Below are positions 20,079-29,155 of a DNA stretch of 64,000 nucleotides, one piece after another (the stretch's first letter is position 1; the number at the start of each line of letters is the position of its first letter). The DNA comes from Nibrella saemangeumensis (GTDB taxonomy: Bacteria; Bacteroidota; Bacteroidia; Cytophagales; Spirosomataceae). The stretch is taken from the NCBI RefSeq assembly GCF_039541915.1, contig NZ_BAABHD010000005.1, positions 124,001 to 188,000 of the forward strand, given 5' to 3'. The notes below the pieces were generated by a model. It was given only the letters and a program-made list of their open reading frames with translations. It had not been told where the DNA came from and did no database searches. The position numbers were made by a program, and so were the translations under genes.

Positions 20079-20987
20079 TTAGCGTTGATTTGTAGCTATA
20101 GAAAGGTTTGAAATGACACTTCCGGCCGCGCCGATAGCACCGGCCCATTCGTCAAAGTGGGCTTTACAAATAATCGTCTTCTTGCCAGCCGGACGCCATT
20201 CAAACAAATCTATGAAAGTTTCTAAAGGGCCGAACAGGGCATCACCGGCCTGCGTGATCCCCCCACCAATGACTACTACTTCGGGCGAAAAAGCATTGGC
20301 CAGAGAAGCCACCGCTACAGCCAGCCGCCGGATGGATGTCAGCCAGACCAGCGCTGCCAGCGGCTCACCCTGCCGGTAAGCGTCCACCAGCGCGTAGGTA
20401 GTCTGGTAACGCCCGTACGACCGCCGGGCTACGGTGGCATTACCAATAGCGTCTTCCAGACTACCAGGTATGCTGGTGATATCCAGTTGCTCACTATCGA
20501 CGTCTACGGAGATATGGCCCAGGTGACCTGCCATCTGGAAATAACCCTGGTAGAGTTGACCGTTTAGCAACAGCCCTCCGCCCACGCCCGTACCTAAAGT
20601 TAGCATTAGGGCATTAGAGGCCTGTCGGGCGACACCGTAGCGGGCTTCGGCCAGCAGGGCGGCATGGGCATCGTTCAGCACCCGCACCGGCTCCTGGAGA
20701 TACTCCGGCCATGAAAAGTGTTCCAGTCCCTGCAAGCGGCCGGGCATACAGGCAATCGCTGTATTATCGGCATTGGGCAGACCCGGAGCCGCCAGACCGA
20801 TACCCTGTATCGGTTCTTCTGTTGCTGCTTTAAGCTGCTGAACCAGCTCCTGAACTGCAGTTTTCCAGGGTGTACCTTCTCCGTCGCCAGTAGGCAGAAT
20901 CACCTTGTGCAGCACATCGCCCGTAGTTACGTTGAGTAGCACACCTTTGATGCGCGTACCGCCCATATCGATGCCAATCGCATTCAT
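20079..20987 (-). CDS. ROK-family sugar kinase-like protein lacking the zinc motif
   Basis: 302 residues from the ATG at 20987 (MNAIGIDMGGTRIKG); the longer frame adds an implausible N-terminus. It shows the ATP site DMGGTRIKG (7-15), AAPGLP, the catalytic LNDAHAA region and TLGTGVGGGLLLNG. The ROK signature zinc site CxCGxxGCxE is absent: the segment after GHLGHISVD reads DSEQLDITSIPGSLEDAIGN. It is therefore a zinc-free ROK variant and could be a kinase or a non-catalytic sugar sensor. No helix-turn-helix is present, so it is not a NagC-type repressor. It is probably co-transcribed with the SIS protein. Confidence 0.88.
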   Translation of the reverse strand: MNAIGIDMGGTRIKGVLLNVTTGDVLHKVILPTGDGEGTPWKTAVQELVQQLKAATEEPIQGIGLAAPGLPNADNTAIACMPGRLQGLEHFSWPEYLQEPVRVLNDAHAALLAEARYGVARQASNALMLTLGTGVGGGLLLNGQLYQGYFQMAGHLGHISVDVDSEQLDITSIPGSLEDAIGNATVARRSYGRYQTTYALVDAYRQGEPLAALVWLTSIRRLAVAVASLANAFSPEVVVIGGGITQAGDALFGPLETFIDLFEWRPAGKKTIICKAHFDEWAGAIGAAGSVISNLSIATNQR

Positions 20988-21191
20988 TGTTACCTTCGGT
21001 AGTTTAGAGATCAGGCAGCGAATGTAAGACAAAGGCAGAAAGAATTGAATGATGGGGATTGTATAGGATAAAAGATCATAGAATAGTCTCTTCCGTAAAT
21101 TTTTCTGTATACCGAAGACAAGAAGAAAACGGAACGCCCGGTCTTTGATACCTTAGTACGCCTGATACGTTATTCCTGATACGCCCTGACC

Positions 21192-22190
21192 ATGAAAAAA
21201 AGTTTAATCGGTTTACTCAGCCTCCTGGCTGCCACCCTTGTGAACGCTCAACCGCAGCCGCCAACCTTTGCCGAAAAACTCGGCTTCCCGAAAGGTAAAA
21301 AAGTCGTGATCTTTCATGTCGATGATGCCGGCATGAGCTATGAGTCCAATCAGGGTACGATCAAATCAATGGAGCAGGGTCTGGCCAACTCTGCCAGTGT
21401 CATGATGCCCTGCGGCTGGGTTCCGCAATTTTTTGATTACCTGAAACAGCATCCACAGGTCGATGCCGGGGTACATCTTGTCTTGACATCAGAGTTCAAA
21501 AATTACCGCTGGCATCCGTTAGTGGGCCGCGAAAAAGGCCCTGGCCTCTATGATCAGTACGGGGCCTTTTGGCCCAATGTACAGCAGGTGGTTCAACATG
21601 CGTCGGCAGACGAGGTGGAGGCCGAAATCAGGGCCCAGATTGCCAGGTTCAGAAGCTTTGGTGTGGAGCCTACCCATATCGACTCACATATGGGCACCCT
21701 GTTTGACCCCAAATTTTTAGAACGTTACATCAAGGCAGGCATTACGGAGAAAATTCCGGTGATGTTCCCCGGTGGTCATGCGACCCTGATTGCCAGTGAC
21801 ACCCGGATGACACCGGAGCTGCGCCAAACGGCTCGGCTTATCGGTCAGCAACTCTGGAATGCCGGCCTGCCCGTGATTGATGATCTCCACTCCGACAGTT
21901 ACGGCTGGAATCTTCCAAACGGAACACCCGTGACGGATGAAAATTTGCGGAAACATAAAACCGAAAAATACATTGAACTCTTAAAAGCCTGCCAACCCGG
22001 GATTACCTTTATCATCAATCACGCGACCGATACGGGCAACCAATTTGCGCAAATCAGCAATTCCGGCCCTACCCGCAAGGGCGATATGCTGGCCATGATG
22101 GACCCGGCCCTCAAAGCGTTTATCGAAAAAGAAGGCATCATCCTGACCACCTGGCGGGAGCTGATCAGCCGGCGAAAACAGGTAAAATAA
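21192..22190 (+). CDS. Secreted ChbG/HpnK (YdjC-like) deacetylase
   Basis: 332 residues. A signal peptide ends at about residue 20 (VNAQ). The carbohydrate deacetylase fold is marked by FHVDDAGMS (His42, Asp44, Asp45), THIDSHMG (His162, His166) and HATDTG near the end. Family members remove an acetyl group from N-acetylated oligosaccharides such as chitobiose. The export signal places it in the periplasm or outer envelope, unlike cytoplasmic ChbG. It sits divergent from the ROK-SIS pair, which fits amino-sugar use. A strong hairpin terminator follows at 22195. Confidence 0.88.
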   Translation: MKKSLIGLLSLLAATLVNAQPQPPTFAEKLGFPKGKKVVIFHVDDAGMSYESNQGTIKSMEQGLANSASVMMPCGWVPQFFDYLKQHPQVDAGVHLVLTSEFKNYRWHPLVGREKGPGLYDQYGAFWPNVQQVVQHASADEVEAEIRAQIARFRSFGVEPTHIDSHMGTLFDPKFLERYIKAGITEKIPVMFPGGHATLIASDTRMTPELRQTARLIGQQLWNAGLPVIDDLHSDSYGWNLPNGTPVTDENLRKHKTEKYIELLKACQPGITFIINHATDTGNQFAQISNSGPTRKGDMLAMMDPALKAFIEKEGIILTTWRELISRRKQVK

Positions 22191-22194
22191 CGAT

Positions 22195-22228
22195 AGCGAA
22201 GGCCACCAATTGGTGGCCTTCGCTGTTT
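22195..22228 (+). terminator. Palindromic terminator after the deacetylase
   Basis: AGCGAAGGCCACC pairs perfectly with GGTGGCCTTCGCT around an AATT tip (22195-22224), followed by GTTTAAA. It works as a strong hairpin; the tail is short on T. Confidence 0.75.
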
Positions 22229-22363
22229 AAAAGACCGGCTGCTATCTTTTTTGGCCACATACCACCGGCGATATAGTATCCGTTTACCAGAAAACGCTAT
22301 TTTTACCCAAACCACCGAGACGGGCTTCCGGGCCTTGCTGCGCCGGAGCCATTCCTGAACCGA

Positions 22364-23005
22364 ATGGAGTTTCTACCATCCGAACTGTCGGCCTACGCCG
22401 AAGCCCATACAACTCCCGAAAGTGAGCTGCTGAAACGGCTCAACCGCAACACCCACGCCCACATTCTGCGGCCCCGCATGCTGTCTGGCCATATGCAGGG
22501 CCGGCTGCTGGCCATGATCTCGCACATGCTGCGCCCCCGGCGTATCCTGGAAATTGGCACCTACACCGGCTACTCCGCCCTCTGCCTCGCCGAAGGACTC
22601 GCCGACGACGGCCTGCTGATTACCATCGACAACAACGAGGAACTGGAAGATTTTGCCCGCACCTACTGGAACGAATCGGCCTACGCCAACCGGATCGATT
22701 TCCGGCTGGGCAATGCACCCGAGCTAATTCCGGGTATCGACGAAGTATTTGATCTGGTTTTTATCGATGCCGATAAGAAAAACTACGCGCTTTATTACGA
22801 TCTCGTGCTGGACAAAGTTCGTCCGGGTGGGATTCTCCTGGCCGATAACGTACTCTGGAGCGGCAAGGTCGTTGAGCCGGTGAAGCCATCGGACAAAGAC
22901 ACCAAAGCCGTGCTGGCGTTCAACGAAAAAGTACAGAAAGACCCACGGGTCGAAAATATCCTGCTGCCCATCCGGGACGGTTTACTGATGATCCGAAAAC
23001 TGTAG
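22364..23005 (+). CDS. Class I SAM O-methyltransferase (TrmR/YrrM-like)
   Basis: 213 residues. The Rossmann-type SAM motif is ILEIGTYTGYSALCLAEGL (about 62-80), with the acidic ribose-binding LITIDNNEELEDFA and the metal-binding VFIDADKKNYALYY (about 130-143) and LLADNVLW (about 161-168). These features mark the divalent-cation-dependent catechol O-methyltransferase-like family, which includes a bacterial tRNA hydroxyuridine methyltransferase. Which substrate applies here is open. It is a soluble cytoplasmic protein. The next gene starts 50 bp later. Confidence 0.92.
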   Translation: MEFLPSELSAYAEAHTTPESELLKRLNRNTHAHILRPRMLSGHMQGRLLAMISHMLRPRRILEIGTYTGYSALCLAEGLADDGLLITIDNNEELEDFARTYWNESAYANRIDFRLGNAPELIPGIDEVFDLVFIDADKKNYALYYDLVLDKVRPGGILLADNVLWSGKVVEPVKPSDKDTKAVLAFNEKVQKDPRVENILLPIRDGLLMIRKL

Positions 23006-23055
23006 AACCTTATATCTAGATATCTAGCGAACTGAGCGGAAAGACACAATCTCTT

Positions 23056-25341
23056 ATGAAGAAACTACACTTCCCCATTACCTTCCTTTTTGTTCTGATC
23101 TGGATGCATTCGCCGGCTCAGCCGCAGCCTGGCTTTCGCGCCGACGTGCCGGTGGTACCGACCCGGATTATGTTTGCGGGTCTTTCCGTGCAGATGGACG
23201 AAGGTGCCCGCGCCATTATTCAGCAGGACGTCAATGCATTGATGGCCAACCGGCAGTACTGGGATATGAAGCTCAACCGGTCGGCGCTGTATTTTCCCAT
23301 CATTGAAGGGATCTTTGCCGAAGAGCAGGTGCCGCTGGACTTCAAATACCTGGCCGTCCAGGAAAGTTCGCTTACGCCCGATGCCGTCTCTACGTCGATG
23401 GCCGTGGGTTATTGGCAGTTTAAACGCGAAACGGCCCTCGACCACGGCCTGCGCGTCGATGATGAGGTCGACGAGCGCAAAAGCATTACGGCGTCGACCC
23501 GTGGGGCTGCCCGCTACCTGAAACGGACAAACACCATTTTTAACAACTGGGTTTCGGCTCTCTATTCCTACTACCTGGGTGCCGGTGGCATTAGCCGGTT
23601 GATTCCGCAGGAGTGGGCCAATGCCCGGGAAATCAGCGTTGACGCCAGCACCGACCGGTACATTCTGCGGTGCTTTGCGCATAAACTGGCCATTGAGAAC
23701 GCCCTTCAGACGTTTAAACCATCAAATGCGGTATCGCTGGTCGAATACCCCCGTGGCAACGGCAAGCAGTTCAGCCAGATTGCCCAGGAGTTAGGTATTG
23801 ATGAATTTGAGCTTCGCAAGTACAACCGCTGGATTTCCGGCGATGCCGTCCCGGCCGACAAACCATATGTCATGGCCATTCCGGTGCCCAATGAGCGGCT
23901 CGCCGATTTCCGTCGCCGGCTGAACTTGCCGGCGGACAAACCAGTTCTGGCATCAAACATTAATAAGCCGATTCCGGACGGCGATGACATTGGCTTCCCG
24001 GTTTTACGCCGGACTACCCCTCCCGGCCGCAGCAAAAACGAGCCGATCTATTATGAAATAAATGGTCTGAAAGGTATTCAGGCGCAGGCCGGCGATAAGC
24101 CTTCGTCGCTGGCGAACAAAGCCGGGGTTAGCCTCTCCAGTTTTTTGCGGTACAACGACATGGGCGAGCGCGATCCGGTCATAACGGGGGAAGTGTACTA
24201 CCTGCAGAAAAAGCGCCGGAAAGGAATGGTTCCGTACCACACAGTCCGCGAAGATGAAACCATGCGGACCATCTCGCAGATGTACGCCGTTCGGTTGAAA
24301 AAATTGTTGCGTTACAACCGGCTCGACCGGATTCAGAAGCTTCAGGTCGGCCGGGTGATGTGGCTCCAGAAGCGCCGGCCGAACGGTCCGGTTGAAATTC
24401 TCAATGCCCCCGCCCCCGGTACCCCGGCACCGGCTCCTGATCGTTCGACGGTAGCCCGCAACGAACCCTCAACACGCCCGACGGAAAACACCAATGCAAT
24501 TCCGCGCACGGCAGCCGAGCGAAAACTGTATCAGCCGAAGCTGGTAACCCCAACGGAAAATACGGCCGAACCGCAGCGCCCGGAGCCGGTAGCGTCCCGG
24601 CCGGCCAATCAGCCGGCCAGCCGTCCGGCTACCACAACGCCCGTGCCGACTACCAGCCAGCCCCTGGAGACACCAACCAATACCCCGGCCCAGGCTGTTT
24701 CAGCGCCGGCCCCATCATCAGGGAGTACAAATCAGCGCGTGATCATTGTCCGGCCGGCCGAAGAGGATCTGGCGACAAACACCCGCCCAACTACCACCCC
24801 GGCACCAACGCCCGCCAAACCGGTGAGTGAGCCGGCACCCAAAGCCATCTATCCGGGTACCGAGCCGAAGACTACATCCACCTACAGCCGCCCGGCCAGC
24901 ACCCCTGCCAATATACCGGCAGAGAGCCGTCCGGCCCCGACCAGACCCGTTACCCCGGCCGCAACGGTACCATCGGGGGCTGCCGCAACGCATAGCGTAT
25001 TACCCGGTCAGACGTACTACAGCATCTCCCGGCTATACGGCCTGACGGTCGATCAGCTGCTGGCGCTGAACAGCCTGACCGTCAACGATAAGCTGTCGGT
25101 AGGGCAGGAGCTCGTTGTGCGGTCTGCCGGTTCAACGACCAACCGGGTACCATCGACCCGCACAGCGGTTCCATCGTCGGCTCCCGCTACTCCGCAATAC
25201 CACACGGTCATGAAGGGTGAAACCATGTACCGGATCTCAAAACAATATGGTGTTTCCATCGAGCAGATTCAGGAATGGAACCAGCTTTCTGACGTCACCG
25301 TCAGAGAAGGGCAGCGCATCAGGATTATCAAGCAGCTGTAA
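23056..25341 (+). CDS. LysM-containing lytic transglycosylase (MltD-like)
   Basis: 761 residues. Signal peptide 1-22. The transglycosylase (SLT) domain spans about 75-215, with the catalytic Glu103 in YLAVQESSL, the GYWQFKRETA segment and LYSYYLGAGGISR. Then a LysM-like repeat at about 255-290 and four further LysM-like units: about 335-385, 395-447, 650-695 and 714-761. Between them lies a 200-residue Pro/Thr/Ala-rich linker. The enzyme cuts peptidoglycan strands in the periplasm; the LysM repeats bind glycan. It is probably a cell-wall remodelling enzyme. The very long low-complexity linker is typical of Bacteroidota homologues. Confidence 0.93.
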   Translation: MKKLHFPITFLFVLIWMHSPAQPQPGFRADVPVVPTRIMFAGLSVQMDEGARAIIQQDVNALMANRQYWDMKLNRSALYFPIIEGIFAEEQVPLDFKYLAVQESSLTPDAVSTSMAVGYWQFKRETALDHGLRVDDEVDERKSITASTRGAARYLKRTNTIFNNWVSALYSYYLGAGGISRLIPQEWANAREISVDASTDRYILRCFAHKLAIENALQTFKPSNAVSLVEYPRGNGKQFSQIAQELGIDEFELRKYNRWISGDAVPADKPYVMAIPVPNERLADFRRRLNLPADKPVLASNINKPIPDGDDIGFPVLRRTTPPGRSKNEPIYYEINGLKGIQAQAGDKPSSLANKAGVSLSSFLRYNDMGERDPVITGEVYYLQKKRRKGMVPYHTVREDETMRTISQMYAVRLKKLLRYNRLDRIQKLQVGRVMWLQKRRPNGPVEILNAPAPGTPAPAPDRSTVARNEPSTRPTENTNAIPRTAAERKLYQPKLVTPTENTAEPQRPEPVASRPANQPASRPATTTPVPTTSQPLETPTNTPAQAVSAPAPSSGSTNQRVIIVRPAEEDLATNTRPTTTPAPTPAKPVSEPAPKAIYPGTEPKTTSTYSRPASTPANIPAESRPAPTRPVTPAATVPSGAAATHSVLPGQTYYSISRLYGLTVDQLLALNSLTVNDKLSVGQELVVRSAGSTTNRVPSTRTAVPSSAPATPQYHTVMKGETMYRISKQYGVSIEQIQEWNQLSDVTVREGQRIRIIKQL

Positions 25342-25401
25342 CCCCTATTGATAAACCGCCGGATCCACTGGCGCACTAGTACCCAGCCTGTTTTGCCGGC
25401 G

Positions 25402-25409
25402 TACTTTTG
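25402..25409 (+). promoter_or_regulatory. TACTTTTG -7 box
   Basis: A full TAnnTTTG match about 90 bp before the DUF3109 gene. It would give a leader of roughly 80 nt. Confidence 0.5.
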
Positions 25410-25498
25410 CCCTGATGGAGCCGGCAGTTTTATTTTATGTCAGGGTTATTGATTAACTTTATAGTGGCATTTGGTAAGGATGCCTGTACACGAAGCCT

Positions 25499-26062
25499 AT
25501 GATTTTAATTGATAATACCTGCATCAGCGACGATATAGCCGAAAAGTTTTTTGTCTGTAACCTCGAAAAATGCAAAGGGGCCTGCTGCGTAGAGGGCGAT
25601 ATGGGTGCCCCCCTGGAGCATAGCGAACTCGCTATCCTGAAAGAGATATACCCGAAAGTAAAGCCTTACCTCTCTGCCGAGGGCATCAGGGCCATTGAAG
25701 AGCAGGGCCTGTACGAAGAAGATTTCGACGGTGATTACGTCACCACCACCGTCAACGGCCGGGAGTGCGTTTACGCCATATACGACGAAAAAGGAACCCT
25801 TAAATGCGGGATTGAACAGGCTTATCTGGACGGGAAGATCAATTTTAAAAAACCCATCTCCTGCCACCTCTATCCTATTCGTATTACCAAATACGAGCAC
25901 TACCACGCCCTCAACTACGACCGCTGGCCCATCTGCAGTCCGGCCTGTGGCCTCGGCAAGGAGCTGAATGTGCCTGTCTACCGTTTCGTCCGCGAAGCAC
26001 TCGTCCGCGCCTACGGCCAGCAGTGGTATGATGAATTGGTGAAGGAGGTGGAACAGAAGTAA
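25499..26062 (+). CDS. DUF3109-family cysteine-rich protein
   Basis: 187 residues. The cysteine cluster FFVCNLEKCKGACC (Cys20, Cys25, Cys29, Cys30) together with later Cys residues (SCHLYPIR, PICSPACGLG) is the pattern of the DUF3109 / YkgJ-related proteins, predicted to bind zinc or an Fe-S cluster. No membrane helix. The biochemical role of this family is not established. The gene runs into an alkyltransferase-like gene 52 bp downstream, separated by a strong hairpin. Confidence 0.9.
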   Translation: MILIDNTCISDDIAEKFFVCNLEKCKGACCVEGDMGAPLEHSELAILKEIYPKVKPYLSAEGIRAIEEQGLYEEDFDGDYVTTTVNGRECVYAIYDEKGTLKCGIEQAYLDGKINFKKPISCHLYPIRITKYEHYHALNYDRWPICSPACGLGKELNVPVYRFVREALVRAYGQQWYDELVKEVEQK

Positions 26063-26067
26063 GTTTG

Positions 26068-26098
26068 TTGTTCCAGCGGGGCCACCCGGCTGGAACAA
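26068..26098 (+). other. Hairpin between DUF3109 and ATL genes
   Basis: TTGTTCCAGC (26068-26077) pairs with GCTGGAACAA (26089-26098), and the inner GGG/CCC extends the stem. It has no T-tract and ends 16 bp before the next start codon. It may be a leader structure or mRNA stabiliser. Confidence 0.55.
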
Positions 26099-26114
26099 TG
26101 AATCTGGAACAAAA

Positions 26115-26441
26115 ATGCAGCGCGATTACTTCAACGATGTATACGACGTAGTACGGCAGGTGCCGCTGGGGCGGGTTACCACCTACGGAGCCATTGCGCG
26201 GTATCTGAGCCTGCGGGCGGGAGCCCGTATGGTCGGTTGGGCGATGAATAGCTCCCACGGCCTGGATGTACCGGCGCATCGGGTGGTGAATCGCCTGGGG
26301 GTACTGTCAGGCAAAAATTTCTTTGGCCATCCCACGGCCATGCAGGAGTTGCTGGAAGCCGAAGGTATAACGGTAAACGATGACCGCGTGGTAGCGTTTG
26401 ACCGCCTGTACTGGGATCCCTCGGAGGAGCTAACCGTATAA
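26115..26441 (+). CDS. Alkyltransferase-like protein (MGMT family, PAHR)
   Basis: 108 residues, the size of the DNA-binding domain of O6-alkylguanine-DNA alkyltransferase. The helix-turn-helix GRVTTYGAIARYL and the asparagine/arginine hinge are present, but the acceptor cysteine motif PCHR is PAHR (VPAHRVVN). It therefore cannot accept the alkyl group and belongs to the alkyltransferase-like (ATL) proteins, which flip out damaged guanines and hand the lesion to nucleotide excision repair. That role is family knowledge; here it is inferred from the missing cysteine. Confidence 0.9.
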   Translation: MQRDYFNDVYDVVRQVPLGRVTTYGAIARYLSLRAGARMVGWAMNSSHGLDVPAHRVVNRLGVLSGKNFFGHPTAMQELLEAEGITVNDDRVVAFDRLYWDPSEELTV

Positions 26442-26500
26442 GCTCCCACTACACCGCACCAGGTCCCATCCCACTTAACCAATCAACTAATCAACCAACC

Positions 26501-27370
26501 TCACAGGTTACGGATATAGGCCTTACCCCCTAACGCCCGCATTTGCCGGGTAATCTGGCTGGTCCGGCGCTGCACGTAGCCCGATGGGTTACGGATGGAG
26601 AACCGCCGGGGACTGGGCAGCACGGCGGCAATCCGGGCGGCTTCGGAACGGCTCAGGGTACTGGCCGCATGACCATAGTAACGCTGCGAGGCAGCTTCGA
26701 CCCCAAAGGTCATCGGTCCCATCTCGGCCACGTTGAGATATACCTCCAGAATGCGTTCTTTCCCCCAGATCAATTCAATTAAGACGGTGAAGTAGGCCTC
26801 AAGCGCCTTGCGAATGTAACTGCGGCCATTCCATAGAAACACGTTTTTGGCTACCTGCTGCGAGATGGTACTGGCACCCCGTAATCGCTTGCGGTTCTCG
26901 CTGAGCGCATCCCGGATCTCGTCCAGATCAAAGCCCCAGTGCGTCGGAAAATTCTGGTCTTCGGATGCGACCACGGCCAGCGCAACTTCTTTAGAGATTT
27001 TATCGTACGACCGCCAGGTTTTGTGAATCTTGCTGTCTTCGCCCGCACCGATGGCCTCAACCTTCCGGGCGATGACCAGGGGCGTAAACCAGACCGGCAC
27101 AAATTTCAGCACGACCACCCAGAGTATTGAGAAAAGAAAAGCAAACAGCAGCAGCTTCAGAAAATACCCGTATAGCCGTTGCAACAGCGGCCGCTCCCGC
27201 ATAAAGGCCTTCGCCTTTGACCAATACCCCCGCCCTGTTGAGCGTGATCCATAGGAGCGTGCTCCGGATGATGGAGACCGGTACGAACCAGCTGAATAGC
27301 TGGCCGCTTTGGTCGGTGGTACCTGACGGGCCTGGTTACGAAATTGGTTGGCGGGCCGCTCCTGACTCAT
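26501..27370 (-). CDS. mtgA: Monofunctional peptidoglycan glycosyltransferase
   Basis: 289 residues. A Ser/Arg-rich cytoplasmic tail (1-65), one membrane helix (about 70-90) and a GT51 domain with the catalytic Glu137 in ASEDQNFPTHWGFD, RGASTISQQVAKNVFL (163-178) and the ELIWGKERILEVYLN segment. No transpeptidase domain follows, so it polymerises lipid II only. It acts on the periplasmic face of the inner membrane. The N-terminal basic tail is longer than in E. coli MtgA. Confidence 0.95.
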   Translation of the reverse strand: MSQERPANQFRNQARQVPPTKAASYSAGSYRSPSSGARSYGSRSTGRGYWSKAKAFMRERPLLQRLYGYFLKLLLFAFLFSILWVVVLKFVPVWFTPLVIARKVEAIGAGEDSKIHKTWRSYDKISKEVALAVVASEDQNFPTHWGFDLDEIRDALSENRKRLRGASTISQQVAKNVFLWNGRSYIRKALEAYFTVLIELIWGKERILEVYLNVAEMGPMTFGVEAASQRYYGHAASTLSRSEAARIAAVLPSPRRFSIRNPSGYVQRRTSQITRQMRALGGKAYIRNL

Positions 27371-27446
27371 AGTGTCTTGTTTAATTAGCGGGCGAAAATG
27401 GCAAAAAAAGCCGTAGCTGTGGCTTAAAAACGCTAATCTTTATCCA

Positions 27447-28568
27447 TCAGTCTACAAACAGCTCGGCCGCCACCCGGTCGGCGAAGAGCTTGCCGGATTC
27501 AGTCAGGCGCACTACTCCGCTGTCGATCAGCAGCCAACCGTTGTTTTGCAGCTTTCCTATGATTAACCGGTTAGCGGCTAAAAAGTCCCGGCCCAGCATC
27601 TGATTCAGGTCATCGATGCGGCAACCCCATTTGGTGCGCAACCCCGTGAGCAGGTATTCGTTTACCTGGTCGGCGGGGGTTAGCTCCTCCCGCTCCGCTG
27701 GTATCTGACCGGAACCCAGTCCGGCAATATAACGCGGATTATGCGCAACATTGTATTGGCGGCTGGGGCCGTTGTACGAATGAGCCGCCGGACCCACGCC
27801 CAGGTAAGGCCGTCGTTGCCAGTAGGCGCTATTGTGCCGGGCGTAGCAGCCCGGTTTGGCAAAGTTGGAGATTTCGTAATGGTCATAGCCAGCACCGGTC
27901 AGGGCCTTCACCAGCTGCTCAAAGTGATCTGCAGCTAGCGAATCTTCTGCGGGTTGCAGCCTGCCTTTCTGCTGCCAGCGGCCAAAGGCGGTATCGGGCT
28001 CGATGGTGAGACTGTACGCCGACAGATGAGGAACATCCAGCGCCAGTGCCCGCTCCAGATCCGCCTGCCAAAGGTTATCAGGCCGGTTGGGTATGCCGTA
28101 GATCAGGTCGATGCTCAGGTTATCAAAACCGGCATCCCGTGCCAGCCGAACACACTGCTCAGCTTCAACGGCCGTATGCGCCCGGTTCATCCACCGTAGG
28201 GTAGCCTCATCAAAGGTCTGAATGCCCACGCTCAGGCGGTTGACGTATCGGCGCAGCATCGCCAGTTTGTCGGGAACCAGATCGTCGGGATTGGCTTCGA
28301 GGGTGATCTCAGCGTCGGGCGCAACGGTAAACTGCTGGTGGATGGCCTCGAAGAGTTGCGCCAGTTCAGCTTCCGTCAGCAGCGAGGGCGTTCCTCCGCC
28401 AAAGTAGATGGTTTCCAGGCGACGCGCCGGCAGGTAATCGGCCCGTAAGGCGATTTCGTGCGCCATGGCGGCTACCAGTTCGGCTTTGAACGTCTGATTG
28501 GTACTGAAGTGAAAATCGCAGTAGTGACAGGCCTGCTTACAAAACGGTATGTGCAGATACAGATGCAT
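27447..28568 (-). CDS. hemW: HemW, radical-SAM haem chaperone
   Basis: 373 residues from the ATG at 28568 (MHLYLHIPFCKQACHYCDF); a GTG start five codons earlier is possible. The CxxxCxxC cluster (Cys10, Cys14, Cys17) binds the radical-SAM 4Fe-4S cluster. The fourth Cys found in true coproporphyrinogen dehydrogenase HemN is Phe here (CDFHF), so this is the HemW branch, which delivers haem to proteins. The YFGGGTPSLL and GIQTFDEATLRWMNR motifs agree. An acetyltransferase gene lies 39 bp upstream on the same strand. Confidence 0.94.
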   Translation of the reverse strand: MHLYLHIPFCKQACHYCDFHFSTNQTFKAELVAAMAHEIALRADYLPARRLETIYFGGGTPSLLTEAELAQLFEAIHQQFTVAPDAEITLEANPDDLVPDKLAMLRRYVNRLSVGIQTFDEATLRWMNRAHTAVEAEQCVRLARDAGFDNLSIDLIYGIPNRPDNLWQADLERALALDVPHLSAYSLTIEPDTAFGRWQQKGRLQPAEDSLAADHFEQLVKALTGAGYDHYEISNFAKPGCYARHNSAYWQRRPYLGVGPAAHSYNGPSRQYNVAHNPRYIAGLGSGQIPAEREELTPADQVNEYLLTGLRTKWGCRIDDLNQMLGRDFLAANRLIIGKLQNNGWLLIDSGVVRLTESGKLFADRVAAELFVD

Positions 28569-28607
28569 GCCTCTGTAGTACACAAAATAGCGGGCGGGGG
28601 TTCCCGG

Positions 28608-29060
28608 CTATACCAGTCGTTTCTCCAGGACAATAATCAGACCGCGGTGCCCCTGCAGCGTACCGATGATGTCGAAGCCGTGCCGGATGTTCAGCAACAG
28701 CATCGTTCGCCAGCGGTTCATGGTCTGTGTCCGGATGGTCTGGTAACCACACTGCCGGCACCAGTCATGCTGCCGTGTCATCAGTTCAGCCGCAATGCCC
28801 CGCCCCCGATAATCGGGTGATACGCAGCCGAGCCAGCTATAGAACTGCGCTGGTTTACGTTCATACCCCATTTTATAGCCAACAACCACACCACTGTCCA
28901 TGGCTAGCAGGGTCAGTAGAGGTCCACGTTGGGCGTGATACGTCATATCGGCGACGGCTTCTTCGCGGGACTGATCGGTAAAAACCTGTAGATGGAGCGT
29001 CAGGAGCGATTCGAACAGGGGCTCATGGGGCAACCCTTCAATCTGCAGCCATTCCAGCAT
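28608..29060 (-). CDS. GNAT-family N-acetyltransferase
   Basis: 150 residues when started at MLEWLQIEGLPHEP (29060). The longer frame back to 29171 adds a hydrophobic stretch and overlaps a small gene, so I reject it. The acetyl-CoA loop VSPDYRGRGIAAELM (about 81-95) and the preceding beta strand are clear. The target is unknown. It is close to hemW, 39 bp downstream. Confidence 0.85.
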   Translation of the reverse strand: MLEWLQIEGLPHEPLFESLLTLHLQVFTDQSREEAVADMTYHAQRGPLLTLLAMDSGVVVGYKMGYERKPAQFYSWLGCVSPDYRGRGIAAELMTRQHDWCRQCGYQTIRTQTMNRWRTMLLLNIRHGFDIIGTLQGHRGLIIVLEKRLV

Positions 29061-29155
29061 AGCGTGAACGTACCTTAAAATCCGGCACTCTATCCGCAAC
29101 AAGGCACCATAGCCCAACAGGAAAAGCGTATGGAGGAAAAGCAGGAGAGAACCTA

